Positions 44,546-56,260 of a stretch of 64,000 nt of DNA are shown here, piece after piece; position 1 is the first letter of the stretch; every line of letters begins with the position of its first letter. This DNA is from Kuschelorhynchus macadamiae (lineage: Eukaryota; Arthropoda; Insecta; Coleoptera; Curculionidae): positions 868,001-932,000 of the forward strand of contig JAUTXW010004695.1 of assembly GCA_030620095.1 (NCBI GenBank), in the 5' to 3' direction. The position numbers were made by a program, and so were the translations under genes. The notes beneath the pieces were generated by a model. The model did not search any database. It was not told where the DNA came from and was given only the letters and a program-made list of their open reading frames with translations.

Positions 44546-44799
44546 CTAAATGGATTTTGTGCTGCGTACGAATTTTTTTAAAGGAATTTCTTGACTTTTT
44601 TGTACCAAAAAAAATGTACGGTTAGGTAACATAGAACGAAAGCTTTGACGGCATTCATAGGTCTTGGGATTAGACCGTGTCAAAATGAAATCACTTTCCA
44701 ACGTTTCGCCTCCGATTGTACGAGGCATCTTCAGGGACCTTTACCTCACGAGATCGGAACACTGAATGTGTGTTGAATTAGTACCACCATTTTACTAAT
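44546..44799 (-). mobile_element. PLE terminal-repeat fragment
   Basis: Matches 63060-63300 in reverse, including acggtctaatcccaagacc and atgaatgccgtcaaagctt. Contains a minimal hammerhead-like motif. No PLE coding sequence remains. Confidence 0.65.
44700..44734 (-). ncRNA. Minimal hammerhead-like motif (PLE terminal fragment)
   Basis: On the minus strand: CTGAAGA, extra T, GCCTC/GAGGC stem, then GAAACGTT. Compared with the copy at 63102 the final base differs, but the stem is intact. Confidence 0.6.
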
Positions 44800-44921
44800 T
44801 GATCCCTATAGAACATTTAGTTATGAATTTTTAAATATTTTATTAAGTCGCCATTTTGTTCAGACATCTTGAATTCGTACCAAAATTTTACTAGTTGATT
44901 CCAACATAAAACTTTGATGTA
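44800..44921 (+). repeat. CCATTTTG-repeat fragment left of mariner E
   Basis: Contains cgccattttgttcagacatc and ends ctttgatgta exactly at the mariner E target TA. The same end appears inverted right of mariner F. Confidence 0.75.
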
Positions 44922-47268
44922 CAGGGTGTCCGGTTTTGGTTGCAAAAGCAGGGTATCTCGCTTATTTTTAAAGATAGAACCTTGCGGTTTTTTGACGAAC
45001 CTGAGCTAATTTTTTGTGAAACTCATGAAGCCGTAAACAAAATTTTCATAGCCTTCTTCGTTTATGAGATACAGGGCGAAATAGAAAATTTTGCATTTTG
45101 GGACCCCCCTCGTATCTCGGTTATCCTTTAACTTAACGCAAAGAAAAAAATTGCTGCTTATGCAGTTTTCTACGCTGGATCCAGTGGCGTAGTCATATTT
45201 TTCATTTGAGTTGTTATTTTTTAGATATGACCCAAAGTTGTGTTTTTTTAAATGGGACATCCTGTATATTTGTCCAGAAATTGATTTGTCCTTTTAAAAG
45301 CTTCTCAAAAAAAATAATAGTATGGGTCTATTTTAATAAACAACAATAAAAATCCTAATTTTTATAATTATCATCCCAAATTTTGCAGTAGGTCATGCAA
45401 AACAATGCTGCCTTTTTATTAAAGTCGTTAACAATATCTACATCCTAACAATAAATTAAAATAAATATGTAATTAAATCTATTTATCAAAATATGTATTG
45501 ATAATGTCGCACCAAAAAAGTACCACCTACCTAGATTTATGTAACACAAGAACAAAACAGTAATTAAATTATTATGTAACAAGCCTTTCAGCAAAAATCA
45601 ACTGTCGTATAAGAACTACAGTAACTAAGGAAATCAAAAGAACTGTTCAAACTGATTTCCATTTTGTTCTATGCATGCTTCGCACAATTTTCGTATTCGT
45701 TTTAGGGAATTAAGCAAAATAACGGGATGATTTTGTAAATAGCGAAAATTTTCTCTTATTGCATTTCCTAAATCTTGGACATTATCATAGTGGTCTTTGT
45801 AAATTCTATTTTCCAGATTTCCCCATAGAAAGAAATCTAAAATCCACAAATCTGGGGACCTAGGGGGCCATCTTATAGGTTCATTTGTTCCGATCCATTA
45901 ATTGTTAAAATTATTGTCCAGAAATAATCTCGTCATTCCAGAATTGTGTGCAGCAGCACCGTCCTGTTGAAAATAAATTTCGTTAATTTGCGCTAGAGGA
46001 ACATCGTCAAATAATTCAGGTATTGCCTCTAAAATATAGCGATTGGCTGTTAGATTTCCCTCAAATATATAAAATTTTATATGTGCTCCTAATATGAAGC
46101 AGGACACATTTAGACCAAACCTGCCCTGCTGTCTTCTAGGAAATATTTGGTGTTGATTTTCCTGGGATCAGAATCTACTATTGTGCCTCTTGAGTATACC
46201 AGAATTACTGAAATGTGCTTCGTCTGACCATATAACCTTCGTTTCAAAATCTCTAACCATATCGCATCTTTCTCGAAACCAATTGCAGAAGACTACCCGA
46301 CGCTCTGCATCCCCTGGCTGGAAGTGCTGCACGAGCCTAAATTTGTATGGGTGGTATTTGTGCTTTTTTAGAATTTCTGGAACTCTAGTTTTTGGAATCC
46401 ATATGCTCTTTTCACTGGCCCTACAAGAATTTGTAGGGTAAGTTTCTACATTAGCCAAAACCGTAATTTTCTGTGTTCCGTGATTAAGTAAATTCTTTTT
46501 TATCCGATAAAAAGTGGATATATTAGGTTCCTCCTTTGTGAATATCTAAATAAAAATTAAAAAATTCAACATACCTAAAAATTAACTATTTACCTGTTAA
46601 AATACATCTCAGAAGCCGCTTCAACATTTTCATTACTTAATATTAAACAAGCTAACATATCGTACTTTTCATATTGTTCGAAAGTTTGGTTTTCTTCCAT
46701 AATAATACAAATATATTTTTACACAATAAATAAATACAAAAAACTAGCGATATATTTTATATACGCGTACAAAATTGGGAAATGTCATTTGCTTCCAAGA
46801 AAACAAAAGAAAACGGCATCGTTTTGCATGGCCTACTGCAAAATTTGGGATGATAATTATAAAAATTAGGATTTTTGTTGTTGTTTATTAAAATAGACAC
46901 ATACTATTATATATTTTTGAGAACCTTTTAAAAGGACAAATCAATTTCTGGGCAAATATACAGGGTGTCCCATTTAAAAAAACACAACTTTGGGTCATAT
47001 CTAAAAAATAACAACTCATATAAAAAACTACATAAGCAGCAATTTTTCCCTTTGCGTTAAGTTAAAGGATAACCGAGATACGAGGGGGGTCCAAAATACA
47101 AAATTTTCTATTTCGCCCTGTATCTCACAAACGAAGAAGGCTATAAAAATTTTGTTTACGGCTTCATGAGTTTCATAAAAAATTAGCTCAGGTTCGTGAA
47201 AACCGCAAGGTTCTATCTTTAAAAATAAGCGAGATACCCTGCTTTTGCAACCAAATCCGGACACCCTG
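44922..47268 (-). mobile_element. Mariner E
   Basis: Ends start cagggtgtccggttttggt and close with a near-perfect complement, with TA at 44920-44921 and 47269-47270. Arms of several hundred bases are inverted repeats and include an internal tacagggtg-type motif (around 45258 and 46957). The right-hand TA is shared with mariner F. Confidence 0.9.
45634..46700 (-). pseudogene. Mariner E transposase with probable intron
   Basis: Starts MEENQTFEQYEKYDMLACLI; exon 1 ends at MYFN-R with a GTAAAT donor, and a 48-base AT-rich gap (46546-46593) ends in TTTAG. The reading then continues EEPNISTFYRIKKNLLNHG, though the join needs a one-base adjustment. SIWIPKTRVPEILKKHKYHP and VIWSDEAHFSNSG (first Asp) follow. 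After a frameshift come GRFGLNVSCFILGAH, YFQQDGAAAHNSGMT (second Asp) and, after an internal stop, SPDLWILDFFLWG (third Asp), about 41 residues on. The end reads CIEQNGNQFEQFF. The triad is intact, but frame breaks make it inactive. Confidence 0.8.
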
Positions 47269-48210
47269 TACAGGGTGGCCCGTTTATTATGGGACGCTAC
47301 CTCATCTCGAAACCTGTAATAGGAAGCAAAAAAAGTTAAATACAAAAATTTTTTGAATTCACATAAACTTTTAATATATTACATTTTTATATATGCTGAG
47401 TGTTTGGATTTTCGTGGACAAGTATCAACTTCCTTATTTTAAATACAACACCCTATATATTATTACAGATTCGGATGGGGTTCTTTAAGACAAATTCAAC
47501 GATATATAATAATATGTGTCTCTGATTCATCGTTTTGGACTTATTGCTTGCTAACCTCAGAAACGGACTGATATGCAAACGCTGTTTTCTCAGTTGCTTA
47601 AACACTTATGAATACTCTGTGAGCGCTAAGGAATAAAGAGATTTACACTTTCGCCATGTAGTAGCTGATTTTTTATTACAAATAAATGTATGCCAGTGTT
47701 GCCAAATTTTACGTATTCTATATTTTCTCAATTTTTTTTTTAAATGGAACACCCTGTATATTAACATAGGTCTGAATAGAGCTCTTTAAGACGAGTTCAG
47801 TGATATGTAACAACAGGCGATTGTTCACTGTTTCGAAATTATCGGTGGTTATCTTCAGCTGATAGCCTATTTATGTCTTATTAATTTCAGTTTTTGGACA
47901 CATTGTTTAAAATTTGAGGATTTCATCCTATGTAATAATGAGGCAATTATTACATTTTTTTTTTAGATTTTTTTTACAGTGATGCCAGGTTTTTAATCTC
48001 AATATATTGTAAGTCGGCAATACCAGACATTTATAATGATGATTTTGTTGACAATAATTACGTAACTGACTTATTTCTTTTCTGTCAGCATGTAGTAACT
48101 AAGTGGATTCCTTTTTTAATTATCATGTTTTATTTGTTTTAACTTTAATGATAACAAGAACCAATTTTGTATTAATAAAACATTATCGTGCTTACTAAAC
48201 TAACTAATTA

Positions 48211-49216
48211 TTACTGCAAAAAGTTTTGCACATGTCCGCCATTTTGAGCAATACACGTTGTGAAAACTGTCTCTAAATATGCAATTGCTTTCTGCACACA
48301 CTGACTTTCATTAAGGACATTTACACCTTCTTCGATTCTGTGCCGCAATTACTGTTGTTGGTTTTTGTTTGTATCAATTTCTTTCTGGGTACCCCATAAG
48401 AAATAGTCCATAGGAGTCAAGTCTGGACTCCTAGGTGGCCATGCCAGGTTGCCATTTTTCCCAGTCCAATATTTGTAACGATTGAACATATTAAATGTCG
48501 AAGTCCTATTGGTGACACTTGGTTCTCAATAAGCTGTAGAATATCAACCAACACTTGGTTCTCAATAAGCTGTAGAATATCATTGCTCAATAGTTGGTAA
48601 TATCTTGCAGAATTTAAATTTTTTTGGTAAAATATTGACCCCACAATTCTTGAATGCCAAATTGCAACACCAATTCACACCGATTTTCTTCCCTGTCTGT
48701 TTACCTCTTTTATCTTCTTTTCATTTGTGTTACTCCAATAATGTAAATTTTTCCTGTTAAACATCGCAGTTGAAGTAGTGAAAAATGTTTGTCCATTAAA
48801 ATATTGCAAAATTCTAACCTTCTGTTATAATCTCCTTCTAATTTTTGCACCGGTAAATATTTATAAGGCTTCCATCCATTTATTTTTAAACAAGTTTGGA
48901 TAGTTGTTCTTTTGGATAGTTGTTCTTCTAATATTCAAGTTCAAGAGCAGCTTGTCGGGTGGACGTTTTAGGAGATTCTTCAAAATGAAGTAAAATGGCA
49001 AGCTGTTTTTCATTACTCAAAACATGACGTCTCCTTTGCTTTTTTGCAAGACACTTTGATTTTTCTAAAACACCGATACACTCTTTCAAAAATCTTTTTT
49101 TCTGGGTGGCGTCTTAGAGGGAACTTGGTAATATATCTTCTTAGAGCAAGAGTTGGACTTTTATTACTAGATAAATAGTATTTCAGCATATCCGTTCTTT
49201 CTTCTGAGGTATACAT
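48211..49216 (-). pseudogene. Mariner F transposase
   Basis: Starts MYTSEERTDMLKYYLSSNKS with the DUF4817-type HTH (LRRYITKFPLRRHP). The middle is heavily degraded. The second half shows PDLTPMDYFLWG-like sequence near 48400 (the FLWGTQKEID run) and ends CIAQNGGHVQNFLQ. A 36-bp tandem duplication at 48515-48586 repeats DILQLIENQV in frame. Catalytic positions are only partly readable. Inactive. Confidence 0.7.
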
Positions 49217-49481
49217 TATTTAATAATAATGCAACTATGTATAATATTTAAAAAAACTATGTGTAATAAGTAAAGTAAATAAAATGAATGCACTGTAACA
49301 CTAACAATAAAAAGTGACCAAACAGCTATGAAAACTTTCAAATATTGGTTTCCAAGGTGACAAAAAGCAATTCTGGAACATTTGTTACCTTAAGTCCAAA
49401 GACAACTGTGGTAAATAAATAGTACATTTATTTTATAATATTAAATTAATATTCGAGGTAAAAAATAATGGAAATGTTATT

Positions 49482-50019
49482 TTAAGGGAGAACTGCACGC
49501 AAAAAGTGAAAAAACGGCGACAAGGTCTAGTCAAGTTCAAAGTAAGATGAAAAGGTACCTATGCATTAGAGAGAACCTCCTGCACGTCCGACCTCAAAAA
49601 AATCTGTTATGTATAGGCAATTTAAATTATATTTCGTTTAAAAATGGGTTCAAAAGGGTTCACGCGCTGCAGAAATACAAAGACATGAGTACGATTTACC
49701 ATTTCAAATTTTGCAGTTACGTAGACAAAGGATCAGTGCAAGGCGGTAAAGAGCCATTTTGTGGAAAAAAAAATATGTGCCACGGCATTTGCGTCAAAAA
49801 TTGGTCAAAAAATGGTCGAAAATGGACAAAACTACTTCTATTTTGATTCTAGATTTGATTTTTTCATAAAAATTCGCATTTAGCGCCCAACTATACTATA
49901 CATATTTCCCTATTAAAATCACATTGAAGCTAATACAAATCTCTTATAGTTTTAACATGATATTGCAGCGGCGGAAGGCTTGCAAATGATCCATAATACT
50001 GCGTGCAGTTCCCCCTTAA
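49482..50019. mobile_element. TTAA-flanked MITE inside mariner F
   Basis: TTAA, then gggagaactgcacgc, and at the other end the complement of gggggaactgcacgc followed by TTAA. TTAA duplication is the mark of piggyBac-type transposition, so this is probably a non-autonomous piggyBac-like element of 530 bp. The terminal GGG orientation is opposite to the best-known piggyBac end. An internal 99-codon frame shows no domain. Confidence 0.65.
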
Positions 50020-50139
50020 GTTGATACTATTTTTTTGTAATCTCCAAAACTGTTAGGTGACACGAAGTTTGTTAAATTGGATAAAATATTTTATTCACAT
50101 GTATTTTATACATTTATCATCCTACTATTGAATAGCTAT

Positions 50140-51650
50140 GGAATCCTACCTTATTTTAGAGGCCGTTAGAGATAGCGCAGTTTGCCGTATATATTATACT
50201 GTAAAGATAGTTAAAAAAGTTCCTAAATACGTGTGGTTTCTAGATTCAGTTAAACTATTAATATATTATTATTTTATATATACAGGATATTTCAATTTTC
50301 ATGTACAAGTATCAATTTCTTTATTTAAAATAGAATAACTTATATATAAATTGCAGATTTAAACTGAAACAGGGCTCATCCAAGAATATTTAACGATATT
50401 GTTTGTTTTCAGAAACGGACTGATTTACACACTCAATTTACTTGGTTCTGTTAACACTTACGAATGTTTGGTGACCGCTAAGAAACAGACAGTTTTAGAG
50501 CTGTACTACAAGGCTAAGTATGGTACACTACGTTTAAGGCCGATATTTTGCTGTGGTAGAAGATGTAAGTGACTAATATTGCTTACTAATAAATCAATCT
50601 ACTATAATATGTCTTTATTTACCTCAGTAGAGATCACTGAGTCCATCCACAGCAACAAAATATCGAGTTTCAAAAATCCGCGTAATTACGTGGTGTACCA
50701 TTCTTATCCTTGTATTACTTTAACCCTTTACATTATGAAATTAAGGACATATTGTAAAGAAAAATTTTTCATATTTGCAAACAATTATTCACACAACGTA
50801 TATTGCGCAAAATGGTGTTAGCTGTTGCCTTAGTAAGCATTAGTTACGATTATATGTGTTTATATGTGCTATTAAAACAAAATTGTTCTCGTAGTTTTAA
50901 GCGTTTTCTTAAAGATAAATAAATAATTAAAATCCGAATATTAATTAAAAGTAGTTGCTTTATTATTTGTTATATGCTGACCAAAAATAAATAAATCAGG
51001 TAATTAATTCCTATCAATACGGTGCTAGTAATATTGTTTTAAATTAATACATAACCTAACCTTTATCATAAATACATAATAAAATGTCGTCGGCTTACAA
51101 TATAGTGACTTAGGAAACGAAGTATCACTGTAAAAACATCTAAAAAGGTGTGCAATGGACTCATTATTGCATAAGTTAAAATACTGAAATTTCATATAAT
51201 AATATTCAATTAAAGTAATTATATTAATTAGTAAATATGCTGTTACATAAAGACAATGACAATTAATTCCGAAACAATGCATCGGGTTCGGGGGTCAAAA
51301 CCCCCCGCCTCCCCGAAATGCTTAATAATAGAGCACTAAAAGGAAAAGAAAATAAAATAAATTTTCGGATTAAGGGTTTTTTCTCTTTTAGATTATTTCA
51401 ACCCCCCCCCTTCCCAATTATTTTTCCCGGAAGCGTCACTGATGACAACCCATTGTTATATATCGTTGAATTCGTCTTGGGGAGCTCTATTCAGATCTAT
51501 GGTAATGGATAAGTATTCCTTTTAAAAAAGTTGACAAAAATCGGGATACGTAAAATTTGGCAACACTGCGAATTATTTATTTTTATTAAATTTTGAGCTT
51601 ACATGGCCAAAAGGGTAAAACTCTTTATTTCTAGGTTCCTAAATTTCCTG
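50140..51650. repeat. Older mariner F-like arms within the right arm
   Basis: 50271-50510 resembles 47395-47660 in the same orientation, including agaaacggactgat. 51440-51600 resembles 51860-52060, including atatatcgttgaa and aaatttggcaacact. The centre (50520-51440) is non-coding, with a G/C-tract hairpin near 51290-51315 and a ten-C tract near 51402. Confidence 0.55.
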
Positions 51651-52403
51651 TATCGTCGACTTACAATATGATGACATTAAAGATCTGGCATCACTGTAAA
51701 AAAATCTAAAAAAAAATGATTAATATTTGCCTCATTATTACATATTATACATAAAATACTCAAATTTTAAACAATGTGTGCAAAAAATTAAATGATTAAA
51801 GACATAAATAGGATATTAGCTGAAGATAACCACCGATAATTTGGAAAAAGTGAATCGCATCCGCTATTGTTATATATCGTTGAACTCGTCTTGAAGAGCT
51901 CTATTCAGACCTATATTAATATACAGGGTCTCCATTTAAAAAAATTGCGTAAATTTAGGATATGTAAAATTTGGCAACACTGGCAATTATTTATTTGTCA
52001 TAAAAAATTAGCTACTACATGGCGAAAAGGGTAAAGCTGTTTATTCTTTAGCGCTCACAGAGTATTCATAAGTGTTTAAGCAACTGAGAAAACAGCGTTT
52101 GCAATCCGTTTCTGAGGTTAGCAAGCAATAAGTCCGAAACGGTGAATCAGTGATACATATTTTTGTATATCGTTGAATTTGTCTTAAAGAGCCCTATCCG
52201 AATCTGCAATAATATATAGGGTGTTGTATTTAAAATAAGGAAGTTGATACTTGTCCACGAAAACCCAAACACTCTGTATATATAAAAATATAATATTTTA
52301 AATACTTATGTAAATCCAAAAAACTTTTGTATTTAACTTTTTTTGTTACCTGTCACAGGTTTCGAGATAAGGTAGCGTCCCATAATAAACGGACCACCCT
52401 GTA

Positions 52404-52457
52404 CATCAAAGTTTTATGTTGGAATCAACTGGCAAAATTTTGGTACGAATTCAAGAT
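52404..52457 (-). repeat. Inverted duplicate of the mariner E left flank
   Basis: Fifty-four bases from catcaaagttttatgttgg to attcaagatg are the reverse complement of the sequence just left of mariner E (44866-44919), with few differences. The following sequence is in the opposite, normal orientation. Confidence 0.75.
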
Positions 52458-52752
52458 GACCCTTAATTTTTGACGAAAATTTGAAGTCGATCTGATAGTT
52501 TTTAAGCTATACCGCGAACTGACATACAAATAGGCAGACAAACCGAAGGACGGACCAAGGGACAACATATTTTTTGACATCTGGGTACTAAGGATATGGG
52601 TAAACAGTTTAAATATTTCCTTGGTGCACCTCAAAGTACCAGCAGTTTAGTTTTTTTCAGACTGAATTTTTAAATAAATTATTTAGGCGCCATTTTGTTC
52701 CGCCATAATGGATTCATACATACTTTTCTTTTACTAGGGAAGTACAACTAAA
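52458..52752 (+). repeat. CCATTTTG-repeat copy right of mariner F
   Basis: Continues acccttaatttttgacg, the cagacaaaccgaagg run, a ggcgccattttgttccgc module and the tttactagggaagta end of the family. Confidence 0.75.
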
Positions 52753-52947
52753 TGATGAAATAGTATAGCAGCATCTTTCGGAAAAGCTAAAAAAAAGTGA
52801 TTTAGGCTAAGATTTTCTGCAATTGGTAAGAAATTCAATTGAGATTAGTATAAAAACAATTAAATATCGAGAAAAAGATATCAAAACTTTCTTTTACTTT
52901 GTGTTTAAAAATGTATTAAAATAAACCTGTGTTTATAAAAATACAAT

Positions 52948-55900
52948 ACAAACAAACAAACAAACAAAAGTATGCTTTATTGCCGCAGAAAAATTCTACA
53001 ATTTTATGGACAAAGCAAAATATACCTAAAAATAAGACATATCAAAACATTAATCGAAAATAATTTCGACAAGTCAGTGCTTTTATTTTTAAAATGTAAA
53101 TTATCAATTTACCAAATCGTAAAACACACGTTAGAATATAGCATAACATTGCAAACAGTAAATGAATCATGATAACCTTATAAAAGTAAACAAACACACA
53201 TGTACGAGGTGAATAATTTCGATGACATTGAAATCAAAATTGCAACTATGCGACCTTAAACTCTATGTTATTATAGTTATACAAATAATTGTGATGTTAA
53301 ACAGAAGGTATATTGAACTAGTGCAGAATGTAGTATACAAAAAGAATTAAATTGTTTTTAATCCAATACCTAACAAAAATAATTAAGTTTTAAGTGAATG
53401 TTCGACAGTTCTTTTCCCTATATAATGATTTACAAAATTCTATGCTATGAGTTAGGACATGACTCACAAAAGATTTAAGTAAACAAGCGAGTTTAGTGAC
53501 AATTTAAAGAGACTTACTCACTGAAAAAAAAATCATTAACGCTGTAAAGTGGTCTCTCAATGAGGTATGCTTTGGTGTTTTTTCGAAATTGTGCAAGCAT
53601 AGGGATAGATTTTAAATGTACTGGCAGATTGTTGTAAAGTTTTATGGCGTTGTAAATAATTGATTTTTTTATTAATTCTGTGGAAGGAATGGGAAGATAA
53701 ATATCATGCCTAGAGTTTCTGGTAGGGTATACATGTTGTGGCCTTTCTGGGAGGGTGTTTATATGTTTTCTCAGCAAACATACCGTTTCCAAAATAAATA
53801 ATGCAGGAAGTGTTAATATTTCATGTTTTTTGAAATAGTATTGGCAGTGAGCTCTATTATTTAGACCAAACAAATAACGAATGGCTCTCTTTTGAAGCAT
53901 AAAAATACTACGAAATTGCTCGGTGGTACAGCAGCCCCAAAAGGGAAGGCCATAGCGGAGGTGGGATTCAAATAAAGAGAAATAAGTAAGTCTGGCAGAA
54001 GGAACGTCTAGTTCTTTTGAAACTGATCGAATGGCGAAGCAGGCGGTAGAAAGTTTTTTAGTTAAGGTGTCAATATGATTAGACCATTTTAGGTTGCTAT
54101 TTATATTTAAACCCAGGAATTTAACCGACTCTACGTATTCAATATTGCTGTTATGTACCTGAAGTGGTTGTAAAGTTCCCTTATAAGATAACGCCACCGT
54201 TTTATCGACGTTAAAACAAAGCATATTGGAATCGGACCAAGCCTTAATTATAACCAAGTCTTTGGAGATACTAGAGTGTAAAGACGTTGTATCAAAATCA
54301 CTCCATGTTATGCTTGTGTCATCAGCAAAAAGGGAGATTCTTCCATTAATTTTAAGGTTCGTGATATCATTAATGTATAACAAAAAAAGAATAGGTCCCA
54401 AGACTGAACCTTGAGGAACTCCACTTGTAATCAACTTACAATCAGAATCGGAACCATTAGCCCTTACAAGTTGTTGCCTTTTCCCAAGATAAGATTTGAA
54501 CCAATTTAAAGAAGTACCACGAATTCCATAAAAATGTAGTTTGTTTATCAGAATTTCATGACTAACACAATCAAAGGCTTTCGCATAGTCACAAAAAACT
54601 GAGGCAGTTGGGTGGTTGTTATTGAGAGATGAGTAGACGCCTCTAAGCAACGTGAACATGGCGTCACTGGTGCACTTGTTGGGTAGAAATCCGAACTGCT
54701 CCGGGGATATTATCTGATGTTTCAGGAGAAATGGCATAAGACGGTTCTTCAGTAGCCTTTCGATGATTTTTGATAGCACTGGTAGTAGTGCAATTGGGCG
54801 ATAATTGCAAGAGTTAGTTTTTTCGCCGCCTTTATGAAGTGGAATAATTATAGCTGTTTTAAGGCAATCAGGGAATACACCTTTTATAAAGGACTCATTT
54901 ATTAATGTTGTAAGGGCCTCTATGACTGGGAGTGGCAAGTTCAGGAATATTCTAATTGATAGGCCATCAGTGCTACACGAAGATTTACTTTTAATATTAT
55001 GTATTACCTTCAATAGTTCAGTGTTGCTAACGGGACTTAAGAAAAAGCTATCAGCTAAATTTTTTGAAGGAGGGAGAAACGAAAGAGGGTCCAAACTTGG
55101 CGAGATACTAGAGGTGACATTTTTGCTTACATTAATAAAATAATCATTTAGATCATTAGCCCCTGGCAAGTTCTGAGTCACAGGGTTTGATTTGTTTCTG
55201 AGGTTATTGATGATGGACCAGGTTTCTTTTGAAACGTTATTAGAGTTTGTTAGACGTTTTCGGTAGTGTAATTTTTTTGCTGACTTAATAAGATATCCTC
55301 CTATAATTAGAGATATATCGAGAATAAGAAAGGAGTCGGTGAATTTTTTTATATATGAGAGCGAGCGCATATTTTTAGCAGAAATTCGTATTCCTTTCGT
55401 GGTCCACGGTTTATGCCGCTTAGGTTTGATATTCTTAAGCGGGAAGGCCTTGTTAAAAGCACTTAAAGTTTTATTTAAAAAAGTTCTGAAGTTTGTGTTG
55501 ACATTATCAGATTCAAAATTCCAATTGGTGTTAAAGCAAATATTATGAAATACTGAGAAATTTGCGGCCGAGAAAATTCTGCCCCGATGGCGAGATCTTG
55601 GTAAGGGCCTAATAGGTAAACTAAACCTGGAAATTACCGCTTCGTGATCGGAAAGACCTGAGTTATAGACCTGTGATTGCACCTCTGATGGAGAAAAATC
55701 AGACGCCATGTAATCGATGATAGAAGAAGAGTTTTTTGAAATTCTAGTTGGCGAGGATACATGCATTGAAAGACCGAAAGAGTCGAATATAGAAATTAGA
55801 TATTTCTGGATGGCACAAACAGTAGCATAGTCAATATTAAAGTCTCCGCATAGAATTTTTTTACCTTTAATCGGTAGGCTGTCTAGCAAACTTACCAGGC

Positions 55901-56260
55901 TATTTAAAAATGATTGTACATCAGAGTTTGGTGATCTATAAATACAAATTACATAAAGATCAAGGTTTTGATTATATACTATAGAGAATTCAAAAGAGCT
56001 ATCCGCTAACAAATGATCATATTTAGATACCGACATGAAATCTCCATTTAGGGATAGAATCAGTGTTCCCCCATGAGCTGAGTTTTTTCTGTCATATCTA
56101 GCTACTGTGGTATACCTCTCAATATAAAAGGGTTCGTTTAGATTCAGCCAGTGCTCAGTAATTGCAACAAGTTGGGGGAACTCCAATTCTAATGTGATAT
56201 AAATAAATATAAAGTTTTTTTGCTCTAGATTTCCCTGGTCCTTAACATATAATGAAATTA
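52948..56260 (-). mobile_element. LINE (CR1/Jockey group), 5'-truncated, 3' end TTTG repeats
   Basis: A minus-strand non-LTR element. Downstream of the ORF2 stop about 540 bases of UTR lead to a run of TTTG repeats (52949-52968 on the minus strand), a typical short-repeat tail. ORF1 is absent and the first part of the endonuclease is missing, so it is 5'-truncated. No target duplication was identified. Confidence 0.8.

Larger units (their letters stand above)
47271..52401 (-). mobile_element. Mariner F, enlarged by internal insertions
   Basis: Ends start cagggtggcccgtttattatg and close with its complement, with TA at 47269-47270 and 52402-52403. At 5.1 kb it is twice the length of its relatives. 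The right arm contains a TTAA-flanked MITE and a second, partial set of arm sequences (about 50140-50520 in the same orientation as the left arm, and 51440-51650 like the right arm). This suggests a related older element nested in it or a duplicated arm. Confidence 0.8.

Noticed and set aside
49547..49846. 99-codon frame with several cysteines inside the TTAA MITE
   Set aside because: No domain or homology recognised; likely chance in a non-autonomous element.
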